The notes: generated by a model from the sequence alone, not told the origin. DNA of 64,000 nt from Erigeron canadensis (GCF_010389155.1 NC_057763.1:42390645-42454644), one strand, 5' to 3'; counted from the first letter of the stretch, positions 38,541-51,207 are shown. Translations and numbers: made by a program.

Positions 38541-39411
38541 AATTCATTTGAATTCAAATCTAAACCATAGACAAAATCATTTACTCAAATTCATGACATT
38601 CAAAACACAACCAATTAAATATATTATAGTTCAAACATGTCAGTCATCTTTTTTTTTCTTTTCTAAATTTTGATTTTAATTGAAAGGGGGACGGTGGATG
38701 GTGGTGATTCTAGGTGGCGGCGGTTGCTTGGTGGTGATTCGGCGACGGTTGGTTGGTGGTGACTGTAGACGGCGGTGGTTGGAGGTGACTGTAGATGGCG
38801 GTGGTTGGTGGTAATTGTAGGAAGCGGTGACTGGTGGTGATTGTAGGCGGTGGTGGCTGGTGTTGATTGTAGTGGCGGTGGCTGGTGGTAATTATAGGCG
38901 GCGGTGGCCGGAGGTGGCGGTGGGTTGCAGTGGCTCGTGATGGTTATAGACGGCGGTGGCTGGTATTGGTTACAGACGGCGGTGGTCGGTAGCGGCGACT
39001 ATTGTTGGTGGTTATTAGGTGGTGGTGATAGGAGAGGCGTAGGGGTAAGCGGAAATAAATGTCTAGTCGGAAAATTCCATCGGAAAAGATGATCGGAAAA
39101 GAAAGAATGGAAGAATAAATTTATATGTATGATTTTCATTTTTCGTCCCTCAAGTAACTATTTTTTCACTTTTCGTCCCTCAGGTAGCTATTTTTTCACT
39201 TTTCGTCCCTCAGTGTATGGTGAAATGACATTAGTGTCCTCACGTGTCTAGCACGTGCATACGTTAACGGCCCTTTTTTAACGCCGTAAAGCCAATGGAC
39301 GATTATTAAAAAAATTGACCAACTTTAGGGTCAAAATTATATTTTTTTAAAGTTTAAGGATTGAAAGTGAAAAACGTGTCAACTTCAGGGACGAAAAGTG
39401 TAATTTACTCT
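38541..39411. mobile_element. Right half of a long-TIR (Mutator-like) element
   Basis: The right terminal repeat 39060-39411 is the reverse complement of 63458-63815, and the internal part 38541-38760 matches 63820-64000 in direct orientation. The left terminal repeat is not present upstream, so the copy is truncated. No transposase. Confidence 0.75.
38690..39040 (+). repeat. GGTGGTGATTGTAGGCGG-type minisatellite
   Basis: About ten degenerate ~30 bp units of the kind (GGTGGTGATTGTAGGCGGC). One strand is G-rich. The same repeat begins at 63955 and continues past the end of the window. Confidence 0.85.
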
Positions 39412-40766
39412 ATTAATAAAGCCCAAAAAACTAAAATTAAAACGTGGAAAACGAAACTCATCAGATCGATGATCGTCCCCCATCTAACCATCTTAACCTA
39501 CAAACAAAATCTAAAGACAGGTGGCAAAAAGACACTAGAAAAAGAAAATAGTCCAAAAAGAAGATTATTGGATGCCTGGATGGTATTAAAAAAATAAAAT
39601 AAAATAATAATAATAATAAAATAAATAAAATAAAATAATTGAGAGGATGTGAGGTTCCAAATCCAAACTACAAATCAGTGGTGCAAGGCGTACCTCGGAG
39701 CCTAGGACAAGACCAGGTAATTAGTGGCAGGCAAACTACGACTACGTACCTCGTAACATATAATTATTTGATGTAAACAGATCGAAATGGTCCCAACTCA
39801 ATAATTACTAATAAAAATCTCGAAACCACAAAGAGTAAATGTATATACTCTATCAGTTAATGGTACATCTGCATCTCTAAGTTATACCATTCAAAAAAGA
39901 GTGGTAACAAACTAACAATATAATCCATTAAAAAAAAAAAAGTTCTATAATCCATCCAGAAAAAAAAAAAGAAAAAGAAGGTTATACGAGCAATAGGCTG
40001 ACTATGTAAAACTGATAAACCTATACAAGTATACAAAGATTTAAATTGAAATATTAGAAATAGAATAAGTTCCTACCACTCCTTTTAAGTTTTGCTGTTT
40101 AACGGGCTAATTAGCTGCATCAAAAATTTGCAATATATTTACCTTACTGTATATTACTCTAATTAGCAATAGCATTCATCAATATATATAGTTCTTAAGT
40201 TCTGTGGTCCACATAGATATACGAACTTAAACGTTTTTCTTGAATTTAAGTATTACACGTCTTAATTAACAATTATTTTTTTTATGTCAAATTCGGGTTA
40301 CTGACGGCCAATAGCCCACCCGATCATCTCTAATTTACACACGAGTACACATGGTTCGACTCTCATGACTGACAAGTCTGTGAATCTTTTCCCTGAATCA
40401 CATTTAACGGCTTATGGTGTACATTTCGTAGTCTAAAGTACATACAGGACTTCACCATTATATGGTGAGGTGTTCCCTGATGTCGAATACCGACTAACTG
40501 TTGGGGAAAAATAAAAAAAAGTGAAACCCATAACCTTTTTATTATTATTGAAGTTACTGGGTACCTTATTTATTCAACCAGTGAGGGTCATTCGTACATC
40601 TTAATCAACATGACAATTGAGAGACATAGCACAGCCACAAGTTACTCTTTGATTTTAGTTATTATTATCAACTCATTTATTGGACGGAATGTGGTGATCA
40701 TTAAGGGGGAAGAAGAAGAAGAAGAAGAAAAGTGAGACAAAGTCTTATTCTTTTCTAATCAAAAAA
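39412..40766. other. Intergenic region upstream of the SDR gene
   Basis: Holds a SINE-like remnant (separate entry), A-rich runs at 39930-39975 and a GAA microsatellite at 40713-40731 just before the gene. No other gene seen. Confidence 0.4.
40296..40519 (+). mobile_element. SINE-like remnant
   Basis: Contains a B box GGTTCGACTCT and an interior CACCATTATATGGTGAGG that matches the SINE at 24643 (ACCATTATACGGTGAGG on its sense strand), and ends in an A-rich tail. The A box is not clear and no target duplication was found. Confidence 0.6.
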
Positions 40767-42917
40767 ATGGAGAGTAGTAAAGAAAGTTGTAAGGTTTGTG
40801 TGACAGGAGGTGCTGGATACATTGGGTCATCTCTGGTTCACTCACTTTTACAAAAGGGTTACATTGTTCATGCTACTCTTAGAACTCTAGGTGATGAATT
40901 TAAAGTGGGACTTTTGAAAAGTTTCCCAAATGCAAAAGAAAGGCTTTTTTTGTTTGAAGCTAATATTTACAAACCAGAGGAGTTTGAACCAGCAATACAA
41001 GGGTGTGTCTTTGTTTTCCATGTTGCAACCCCTTTGCAACACACTACTGGTTATAAAGTACGTTCGAATTGAAGCGTTTAATTCCTTAATCTTTTTTTTT
41101 TTTATTAGATTTATTGATTGATAACAACCAGTCAGTGTAATTAATTAATTTATCAAGATTGTTTAAAAAGAATAATTAATTAGAACTCGTTTTCCTGATT
41201 ATTAAATCGTTAAACGATTGTGATCTTATCGTGCGTGCAGTACAACAATCTCGTTGACGCAACAGTTAACTCAGTGAAGACGATTGCAAACGCTTGCATA
41301 CGCTCAGGGACAGTGAAGCGGCTAATCTATACTGGTTCTGTTTTTGCAGCTTCACCTCTAAATGAGGATGGGAATGGTTATAAGATCACCATGGATGAGA
41401 GTTGTTGGACACCCCTTCAACTCAATGTCCCTTACTCAAATGATTTTCTTAAGGTCCTACCAAAAATTAACTTCTTACTATTCTAATTATCTTAACTTGT
41501 ATACCTACAATAACAAATTTTTGTAAAAAATCAACTTGATAGGTGAAGTTGTGATTTTCGTAAGTGCAAAAATATATGAGGTCTTTACCATACGGGGCCG
41601 GTTTTGAGAGGCCGGATTCTCACCCAAAACATAATAAAATTTAATATGATTATGCATTTATAAACGTACACAAATTCATCAAGTTTAGGCATTAATCTTG
41701 TGGTTCACAATTTTTTGAACTATAATGATGAATTACTTTATGTGGCTTGAAAGAGTCTAGAATCTGAGAGAGATGTCCAAACTTCATTAAAACTTAGTCT
41801 CCTTGTTTATCTGGAATCAGATATAGTTCAGATAATTTATTTAATTTGCCTTAAAACACTTGATAAACGCTTTGAAATTATAATCATGCATAGTGAAAAT
41901 TAGTTTATATCTTTGTAATGTATATTGTTTTGTTGACACTATAATGTGAAAAGATTATGAACCTTTTATATATAAGAAGTTAATTAATTTATATTTGAGG
42001 TGCTCTTAGCCGTTCAAAAACAAAACAAAAGCTTCTAAGTTAGTAAAATGTTAGGAGATAAATGTAAACCCTTCGTATTAATAAAGTGCCTAATTTAACA
42101 ATTTGGAGATATAGGACATTATATTTTGAGATCAAATTAAGAAAGTTCTCCCCACATAACAATGTGAAGGTCGAATCAAATTTGCCAAAATACTACTAGG
42201 TGTGCATTTTTTTTAGCCATTTGTCCAAATTTTAAGAATTAACATTCATAGTTGATTATCTCGCTTATTGTAGCTCTTATTGTGATATATGGTTGATTAA
42301 TTCATTAATTAGGACTACAAAGACGCCAAAACAAAATCGGAGCAAGAACTCTTGAAAATCGGAGAAGACGTCAAAGCAAATGATCATGAGTTGGAGATAG
42401 TGACGTTAACTTGTGGGTTGGTAGGCGGTGCAAGTTATTTGCCACATCTTGCAGGAAGTGTGTTGACACTCCTATCACAAGTTCTCAACAATGCCGCATC
42501 GTACAATAATGCACTCAGGCACATGGAGGAATTGCTAGGCAAAATCCCGATTGTTCATATTGATGACGTTTGGCGCGCTCACATCTTTTGCGCAGAGACA
42601 CCATCGGTTCAAGGAAGATTCTTATGTGCCAGGGCGTACATATCAAGTTCAGAAATCGCAAAGTATTATCAAGAAACCTACCCCCAATATTGTCATTTTA
42701 ACCAAGAGTAAGATTTTGATATCAAAACCCTAACAAAATGTATATGGAATATATATGTTGTCATTAATTTCTCATGTCCAGGTATTTGAGAGAATTTGGG
42801 AGAGATATCAAATTCGGATCTACAAAGCTTGAAGATAAAGGTTTTGCTTACAAATATAGTACAAAGAATATCCTGGATGATAGCATTGAATTTGCCAAGA
42901 GATCAAACCATGGGTAG
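40767..42917 (+). CDS. Anthocyanidin/vestitone reductase-like SDR, 4 exons
   Basis: Exons 40767-41057, 41241-41453, 42313-42707, 42782-42917; the joined 344 aa are the right length for the DFR/ANR branch of extended short-chain dehydrogenases. The Rossmann NAD(P)H motif is TGGAGYIGS (13-21). The active site is Ser130 (YTGSVFA) and Tyr170-x3-Lys174 (YKDAK); exon 3 begins with that block. The domain continues to the typical C-terminus EFAKRSNHG. Family knowledge: members reduce flavonoid or other phenolic ketones, e.g. dihydroflavonols, anthocyanidins or isoflavanones. This branch, often called putative anthocyanidin reductase, has no agreed substrate. Not an ANR orthologue by simple inspection. 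Confidence 0.9.
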
Positions 42918-43652
42918 CAGTACTAGTCGTCTCTTGAATGTTCAAAGTGATAAAACCATGCGCACAAAGCCACAAAATTTATCCTTGTATGTATTCACAA
43001 TATTTATTTATATTTTCCTTAAGACAAAATTACATATATACTTATAAAATGTTTTATTTTCACATTGTATCAAAATTAGAAAGGGGACAGCTGCGTACAC
43101 CGCTCCCGATTGAATCCAACCCTGCTCCACATAAAACGCATAGTAGATATACATACACAAGCTTCAGATAGTTACGTCAAGCTTAATTGCGAATTTAGGT
43201 ATGGATATAGATATGTGTTAATAAGGATACAAAGTGGATCTGAATTGAAAAATTACTTTATAAGCTATTCTATGAGTCTAAATATAGATGAAATTGTGAA
43301 AGCAAACCTTATATTTCTTTTAGCCACGTAAGAATTCGTCGGCCAATTGATAGATGGTTTACGTAAGTCGGGTTATATAGGTATTTTGGAATCAGAACTT
43401 TAATGGACATGGAAGTATGGAACTAAATTAAGATCTGGAATTCTGTTTGGGAATTAGTGGGTTAGGTTGGGTAAGGAAGTCCGACGGCTTTAACCTATTG
43501 ACTGAGTAGGTTTGGTAAGGAACCCCAGAAGAGTATATCGCGAGTTCGATTCCTACCACGAGGTTTTTTCTCCAATAATTTGGGTGGTTTTTCCGTTGAA
43601 AGAATTAGCTAAATTCGATGTTCAGAAGTGTGATCCAGATATAAACAATCTA
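42918..43652. other. Gene-free DNA after the SDR gene
   Basis: Probable 3' UTR then AT-rich DNA. A tRNA-like B-box sequence near 43545 is discussed under rejected items. No gene. Confidence 0.4.
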
Positions 43653-44590
43653 TCTATAATATAAATAAAATAAAATTTTGATGATATAATTATTTTTAAA
43701 AAAATCTTACATGGCATCTTTAGAATTTTTTTAAATAATTATTTCTTTTAATTTAATTGTTTTATGACATCATCTTTTAACTTTTTATTTTTAATCTTTT
43801 TATTATGAAGTTTTCTAAATCCTAACCAAGTCTAATATAAAATAACAATTTTTTTATATGTCATGTCTTATCAAATGCGTTTCACTAATTATATTATTAA
43901 TTTCTTTTTAACTTACACTACAACAAATTTGTCATTTTTACGCAACTTTTCTACATACTCACTAAAAATGCGTAAAGTTTTGTTAAGTTTTTCGCACTTA
44001 GAAATGTGTACAAATAGTCTACATTAAAAAGTGCGAAAAAAGTTATAAGTTTCATAATTAAAAGTGAGAATAAAAATGTTTACATACTAATAAGTGTGTA
44101 CAATATTAGATTTATACACGCTTATAAATGTATAAATCATTTTTTTCGTGGGTGATTTTTACACACTGAAATGGTAATGATCATTACAATTTCTTACAAT
44201 TTAAGTATGATTTCAAAAAACATATGGTACAATTATAATTTATATCCAATTTATTTTTGTAATCATAACTATGTTTCGTTATTATTATTTATTTGTATGA
44301 GTTCATTAAAAACAGTTAGACATATATAATAAACGAAATAATATGTAGAATTACCATCAATCTGGTCAACACTTTTACGTTTTTGTTTTACGTAAATACA
44401 TTTTTGTCCGACTGTTGGTCACTTTTATAAAAAAAAACAATCATAGCATGTTCACAGTCGTATGGTTCTTTAATTTTATTGTCACTTTTTATAAATATGT
44501 AAGTAGTGTTGTTTTTTATGTTTATCTTCTTGTATGTCATAACCTTTATATCTTTAATATACCCGGGTATCACCCGGGTTTATAAGCTAG
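43653..44590 (+). mobile_element. Non-autonomous Helitron with palindromic 3' hairpin
   Basis: 938 bp. Start TCTATAATATAAATAAAA preceded by A; end TATAAGCTAG followed by T. Before the end lies ACCCGGGT-ATC-ACCCGGGT, a strong Helitron-type stem (44561-44580). Confidence 0.8.
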
Positions 44591-44884
44591 TATGGTGGAA
44601 AAAATACTTTACCTAAAAATACGAGGGCATGATGAACTTAAAACATTACATAATATCTTACACTTAGATGTGGGCATTGGGTTGGAACCAGTGGAACCAG
44701 TTCGGATCTGGAATCCAAACCGATTCGGGTTAACCAAAAAGGAATCGGTTTTGACCTAAACCGGAACCGGTTCTAGGCCTTGAAAACCCGAACCGATTGA
44801 ACCGAAAATATAGGTTCCAGATCGGTTCGGTTCCAAACCGATTCCGGAATCAGTTCCTAATTATTATTATTTTTGTTTTTTGTT

Positions 44885-46740
44885 TTTCAGAACTTAACTG
44901 CCGTTAAAGGTCTTTTTTTCACCGTAAATCAATTTTGGGCCACTTGATAGCTAACACACCAATCTTTAAGACCCAAAATACCTTCATAATGATAATATTT
45001 ACTTATCTAGTGAATTAACACAAAAAACTCCAAGTTATTTCACAAAAAACACTAGAAAAGAATTAAAAACTCACTAATAAACCATTTAACGGTTGTTTAG
45101 GCCCTTTTTTGATCGTAAATCGATTTTGGGCCACTTAATTGCTAATACACCGAGCCTTAAGACCTAAAATACCTTCATAATGATAATATCTAGTGACTTA
45201 ACACAAAAAACTACAACTTGTTTCACAAAAACACTAGAAAAAATTGAAAACTCCCTATTAATTCATATAACCGCCGTTTAGGCCAATTTTTCCATTGTAA
45301 ATCGATTTTGGGTCACTTGATTGCTAATACACCGAGTCTTTAGACATAAAGTACCTTCATAATGATAATATCTAGTTAATTAACACAAAAAACTCCAAGT
45401 TACTTCACAAAAAACACTAGAAAAAAAGTGAAAACTCGTTAATAATTCATTTAACCGCCGTTTAGACTAATTTTTTCATCGTAAATTGATTTTGGGCCAC
45501 TTGATTGCTAATACAACGAGCCTTAAGACCTAAAATACCTTTATAATGATAATATCTAGTGAATTAACACAAAAAACTCTATGTTATTTCACAAAAACAC
45601 ACTAGAAAAAAATTGAAAACTCGCTAATAATTCATTTAACGGCTGTTTAGACCAATGTTTCATCGTAAATCGATTTTGGGCCACTTGATTGCTAATACAC
45701 CGAGCCTTAAGACCTAACATACCTTCGTAATGATAATATCTAGTGAATTAACACAAAAACCTCTAAGTTAGTTTACAAAAAACACTTGAAAAAATTGAAA
45801 ACCCGCTAATAATTCATTTAACAGCTGTTAAAGGTCTTTTTTTCATCGTAAATCGATTTTGGGTCACTTCATTGATAACACACCGATTCTTAAGACCTAA
45901 AATACCTTCATAGTGATAATATCTAGTGAATTAACAAAAAAAACCCCAAGTTATTTCACAAAAAACACTAGAAAAAAATTAAAAACTCACTAATAATTCA
46001 TTTAACGGCCGTTTAGGCCCATTTTTTGATCGTAAATCGATTTTGGGCCACTTGATTACTAATTCACCGAGCCTTAAGACCTAAAATACCTTCACAATGA
46101 TAATATATAGTGAACTAATACAAAAAACTCCAAGTTATTTGACAAAAAAAACTTTAAAAAAATGAAAACTCGCTAATATTTCATTTAACGGCCGTTAAGG
46201 CCACCTTTTTACTGCATAAATCAATTTCGGGCCACTTTATTGCTAATGGCTCAAGCCTAGGACCCAAGATACCTTCCAAAATGATAAGATCTAGTTAATT
46301 GACACAAAAAAACTCCAATTTACTTCACAAAAAACACTTGAAAAATTTGAAACTCGCTAATAATTCATTTAACGACCGTTAAGGCCACTTTTTTAATACG
46401 TAAATCAATTTTGGGTCAGTTGATTGCTAATGAATCAAGCCTAAGATCCAAGATTCCTTCCAAAATGATAAGATCTAGTTAATTGACACAAAAAACTCCA
46501 AGTTACTTCACAAAAAACACTTGACAAAATTGAAAACTCGCTAATAATTCATTTAACGGCCGTCAATGCGACTTTTTTTTACTACGTAAATCAATTTTGG
46601 GCCACTTATTGCTAATGAATCAAGCCTGAGACCCAGGATAGTAAGATACCTTCCAAATTGATAAGATCTACTTAATTGACACAAAAAACTCCAAGTTACT
46701 TCACAAAAACACTTAAAAAAATTGAAAACTCGCTAATAAT
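44885..46740. repeat. Tandem array of ~185 bp units, about 10 copies
   Basis: Landmark 'cgtaaatcgattttggg' recurs at roughly 44923, 45114, 45294, 45480, 45663, 45847, 46031, 46213, 46398 and 46584 (spacing 180-191). Copies 1-7 share 'aatgataatatctag'; copies 8-10 form a second type with 'aaaatgataagatct' and 'aattgacac'. It lies in the 3' non-coding part of the hAT element. Confidence 0.9.
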
Positions 46741-47101
46741 TCACTATAATTCTTTCTTTTTCGCCAAAAATGCATACTTTTATTATAGACCATCTTAATC
46801 TTCAACAAAGTTCAAAGTATTCAATCAAATACAATGTCTTCAACCAAATAACAATGTCTTAAACCAAATAACAAGTCTTCAAACAAATACAAATTCTTAA
46901 ACAAATTAAATAGTCTTCAAATTTAAAGTCTTCAATCTTCATTGTCTTCAAATTGTCTTCATTTGTCTTCTTTTGTTTTGATTGGTCTTCAAATGGTCAT
47001 ACACAAATACAAAGTCTTGAAACAAATACAAACTTTTCAATCAAATAAAAGTCTTCATCTTCATCTTTATCTTCATCTTCAATCTTCTCCTTCAATCGGA
47101 G

Positions 47102-50058
47102 TTACTTGTTATTGAGCTTGAGCGTCATCAAGCTGAATCTCTTCATCGGAAAGTGATAAGGATGTACCTTCCTCAACTTCTTCATTGTGAATATGTTCTT
47201 AAAGGTCCAAAGTATCTTCAAGACTTGATACTTTTGTTTACGCCCCATGGCGTCCAAGTGGTTTTTGTAGCAAATACACATCTCCAATGATGCCGGTGTA
47301 AGTTTTGTTCTTCTTATGGACAAAACGCTTCCACTAGTTGAAAATGCGGATACTAGCCACCGTGGAAGCTTGAGCTCTTAGTAAATCATGTGCCATGATA
47401 GATAGAATCGGAAATTGACTTTCCCTTTCTCTCCACCAATTCAATACATCCACATTCATGAAAGCATCAATTCCAAGGCTCACCAAAAACTTGGTTCCAG
47501 TATACCTATGATAATCATCATAGGGTGTTCTTGTTGGAACTTGAAGCCTCATTTCTCTGACGTTTCACATTTGGTGGTTGCATGGACAACATAATTATAT
47601 AGGTTTGAATCCTTGGTTTTTTTGGTAGTAACAAAATGACTAGGAGTAGTAGAAGAACTTGAGTCATATCTAGCTTCATTAACCTTATACAATCTTTCTA
47701 AATTCGCATTAAACTCACTTTTTGCCATCATGGGAAAGTTTACATCCTTTTCATAACACTCCAAACTATCACTTATTTTTTCAATAAGTGCCTCAACGCC
47801 GCTAACATTTAAAGTGGGGTTCATTGCGGTGGCACAAGCAAAAATTAGGGGCATTTCCATAAAAAAAAATTTTTTCATTTTATCTCTCATGGCTTTCACC
47901 AATTTCATAAATTTGATGAAGCACCAAATGACTAGTAGAGTAATAAACTCCCGAAACCAAAACCGTGACATTTTTAAACACTTGAAGTAAATCTACTAAA
48001 GTTTGAATAATTTCCCAATGGTCAAACTTAGAAGTTGTCAAACGGTTGTCAACTAGATCATCATGAAATTGTTTTAAAGTAGTTTTTTGACGTAAATCAC
48101 ATTCAAACATTGTAAAAGTGGAATTCCCTCTAATACGACAATCCCAATGAGGTGTCAAATATATCGAATTGGTATCTTTACACAATTTGATATACTTTTT
48201 ATGTCTAGTCTTACCCCCAAAAAACACTTCCTTTAACATCTTTACAAAGTCATGTTTAACAATTTCAATCACCTTTTCACCCAAACCGCTTTTCACAACC
48301 AAGTTAAGAATATGTGCAACACATCGACCATGATAAAAAAAAGGGATAAGTGCCCAGAAATGCAGTCAACTAATGTTCAAAAGTTATTGTGTACACGAAC
48401 TCTAGGTCAGCTTTATTGTGTTCACGAAACTTGAAGTTTTGGTTATTGTGAACATAAAACGGGATTATGACTATGTGGGACCGGTTACTTTCACGTTGAC
48501 CCATTGACTGCTTACGTGACATGCACACATAAACTTTTTGGGATTAGTTTATGCATACAATTAAAAAAAAGATTATTTTTTTCAAACTCGCCGGAAAATT
48601 TAAAAATCCGATTAAACCTTCGTTTCTTCAAATTAGACCACGAAATTCGCACCAAAATACTCAAAAATCAGCCGCGAACAAACCCTCAACAAAAGTTAAA
48701 CCGATTGAGACTTGCCGGAAAATTTACCAACTCACCGGAAAAATTAAAATCACCATAACTTTGTTGTTTATTCGAGTTTCGACTTGAAACCAACACCAAA
48801 CTGCTCAAAATTGTTATCCGGAACTCGAAAAAACAACAAAGTTATGGTGATTTTAAATTTTTGGGCGAGTTGATGAATTATCCGGCGAGTCTCAATTGGT
48901 TTAACTTTTGTCGAGGGTTTGTTCGTGGCTGATTTTTGAGTATTTTGGTGCCAATTTCGTGGTCTAATTCGAAGAAACGAAGGTTTAATCGGATTTTTAA
49001 GTTTTTCGGTGAGTAATTGCAGTTTCCGACGAGTTTGAAAAAAAATAATCTGTTTTTTTTAATTGTGTGCATAAACTAATCCCAAAAAGTTATTGTATGC
49101 ATAAACTAATCCCAAAAAGTTATTGTGTGCATGTCACGTAAGCAGTCAACGTGAAAGTGGTGACTGACTAACTTTTGACCCGGTCACTTTTGCATGCTAT
49201 AGGACTATTGAACAAGTTTCCTGAATACAATAAAGCTGACCTAAAGTGCGTGCACACAATAAATTTGAGCATTAGTTGACTGCATTTCTGGGTACTTATC
49301 CCTAAAAAAAATTACCATCACAAATAGGAGTATATTTTAGTTTCAAGTGGTCAACCGCTTTTGTATTATTACTTGCATTATCAAATGATATTGAATAAAT
49401 CTTTTGTTCAATTAAATAGTATCCAAACACATCCGGCCCTTAACTTATAGTATAGATTTTCACCCGTATGAAGTTTCTCAAAATTTTCAAAAGCAATCGT
49501 GCGCTTCATCATTTGTCAAGTACTATGATCTATCCAATGCGCAATAACACATATGTAAGAACCGGGCAAACCATGAGGAGCACTCCAAACATCGGTTGTC
49601 AAATTTAAACTACCATTTAAATTTTCAAATTCCGTTATAAGTAATTTTTTAGCCATTTTCCAAATTTTCATACATGTACGTTTTAATGTAGAGCGACTTA
49701 GAGTAGTGTACGTTGGTTGGAGTACGTTTTGAAATGTGGAAGTGACCTCCGGATCATCCTGATTGAATGACCAAGCTTTTTTAATGACAAGGTTGGAAGG
49801 TTGCTCACGAACTGACTCCGTCGAATAATGAAAAATAGTGCCATCATTTGCCAATGTGTGTTGACCTTGTGAAGAGGTACCCGCTTCTTGTGCTTTTCTT
49901 ACCGTACAATGATTTTTAACATGTTTCTCCAAAGTCGAGTTTGCATTTTTCATAAGAAGATGGTGACAATAATTACACTGAGCCTTAACATCACCATTCG
50001 ACAACTTAACCAATTGAAAGTGTTCAAACACGGAAGCCGTTCTTTTATAATCCGTCAT
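47102..50058 (-). pseudogene. hAT transposase pseudogene
   Basis: From the start at 50058, an N-terminal BED zinc finger (CNYC ... HVKNHC, residues ~25-50) is followed by hAT core sequence with TTDVWSAPHGLPGSY. A TGA near 49519 replaces an expected Trp after HWIDHST. Frame jumps occur at least near 49440, 47900-47970 and 47550. The central motif FYHGRCVAHILN is cut by the nested element at 48343-49302. The C-terminal dimerisation segment is present (WWRERESQFPILSIMAHDLL, then ASTVAS). So all domains of an Ac/RICESLEEPER-type transposase are there, but it cannot be translated as one protein. The adjoining 46750-47100 is degenerate (CTTCAAACAAATA)-type sequence. Confidence 0.88.
48343..49302. 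mobile_element. Mutator-like foldback element nested in hAT transposase
   Basis: 960 bp with ends GGGATAAGTGCCCAGAAATG / complement, and the two halves complementary over almost the full length (the centre lies near 48790-48840). The 9-bp duplication TAAAAAAAA is at 48334-48342 and 49303-49311. No ORF is shared with known transposases; it needs one in trans. The same family is at 60859-61898. Confidence 0.92.
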
Positions 50059-50192
50059 TATAGCCACCACTGTTGGCTCACTTGTGGAACCAATACTGGA
50101 AGATTGCGTTTGTGAAGCGGAATTATGCTCTAGTTTGTGAGAGATTTGATGTATATATTATATATAGTGTATATAGTGTGTATATATATATC

Positions 50193-50545
50193 AGGGGTCC
50201 CTTATTTTGAGAACCCATTTTTTCGTAAGAACCTTAAGAACTCTTAAATTACGTATTGAATTACATGTTTTTTTTTGTTAATTTACATGTGAAACGTTAT
50301 AAAAATATATGTTGTAGAAGAAAGTTTTTTCAAAACCTTATATATATATCAGTTTGTTAACATGTGAACGAAAACGTGAACATATTCATTTACAAGTTCA
50401 CAAAAGACTATTTTGAAAGTTTTAAATTTTTTTTTTTTTTGCAACGTACTTTTTAAAATAATTTCACATGTGATCCAATACATAATTTGAGAGTTTTCAT
50501 GGTTCTTGCAAAAAAGGAAAAATGGTTTTCAAAATAAAGTCAGTC
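50193..50545. mobile_element. Possible inverted-repeat element
   Basis: The ends GGGTCCCTTATTTTGAGAACC and, on the other strand, GACTTTATTTTGAAAACC match for most of ~40 bases including GTAAGAACC/GCAAGAACC. No target duplication seen. Confidence 0.4.
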
Positions 50546-51207
50546 ATAATATATATGTAGAGATATAGTGGTTTTAGTAAGTGATTTATGAATACATAGT
50601 GTTTTTGTAAGATATAAAGTGTTTGTAAGTGATGAAATGTGTAAAATCAACCTAAAATAAAGAAACATATATATACTAGTTGTTTGATGACAAAATTTGG
50701 TGAAATAAACAGCTCCTAACGGTCAAAAAGGATCAAAAACGGCTAGTGTTAACGGTCACTAATGGCTAGTTCCATCAGGTCAAAAAAAATGTTTCTGAAC
50801 CGGTTATTCGGATCGGTTTCTGGAAACGGGACCGATTTTTGGAAAAATGGTTCTTAACCTAATACTAATATTTTGGTCTTTTGGTATGACCCAAACCCAA
50901 ATTGCATTTAAACTTGAAAACCCTAACAAAATAACCTTAACCCAAACCCAAACAGATTAAATCGGAGCTTGTTGAAATATTAAAAAAAAAAAAGAATTAC
51001 TCGGTCTGGTCAGAAGAGAGAAAATGAGATAAAGGCCCAATCATCCAAATCCACCTATCTAACAAAAATAGGGTTTTTAGTCAGAGGCCCATTTTTGACA
51101 TACAAGAGTAGAGAAGAGAAAGAAGGCTGGTAACTTGGTAAGGTTCCATTACATACATACAATACACCTCGTCGATCGGAAAAAAAAAGCAGCAATCGGG
51201 GGAATTG

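Larger units (their letters stand above)
44668..50863 (-). mobile_element. Degraded hAT element with nested insertion
   Basis: The left end reads TAGATGTGGGCATTGGG, a hAT-like terminus; both sides have AACCGGTTC-type subterminal repeats (44690-44850 and 50797-50850). In between are a ~10-copy tandem array and a broken hAT transposase. No right terminal repeat or 8-bp duplication was located, so the right edge is only a minimum. Confidence 0.65.

Noticed and set aside
43475..43570. tRNA-like sequence with GAGTTCGATTCC
   Set aside because: No convincing acceptor stem or anticodon arm could be drawn; it is more likely a SINE or tRNA-derived fragment.
48504..49072. Similar ORFs on both strands (84, 78 and 64 aa)
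   Set aside because: They are mirror images caused by the palindromic foldback element, not genes.
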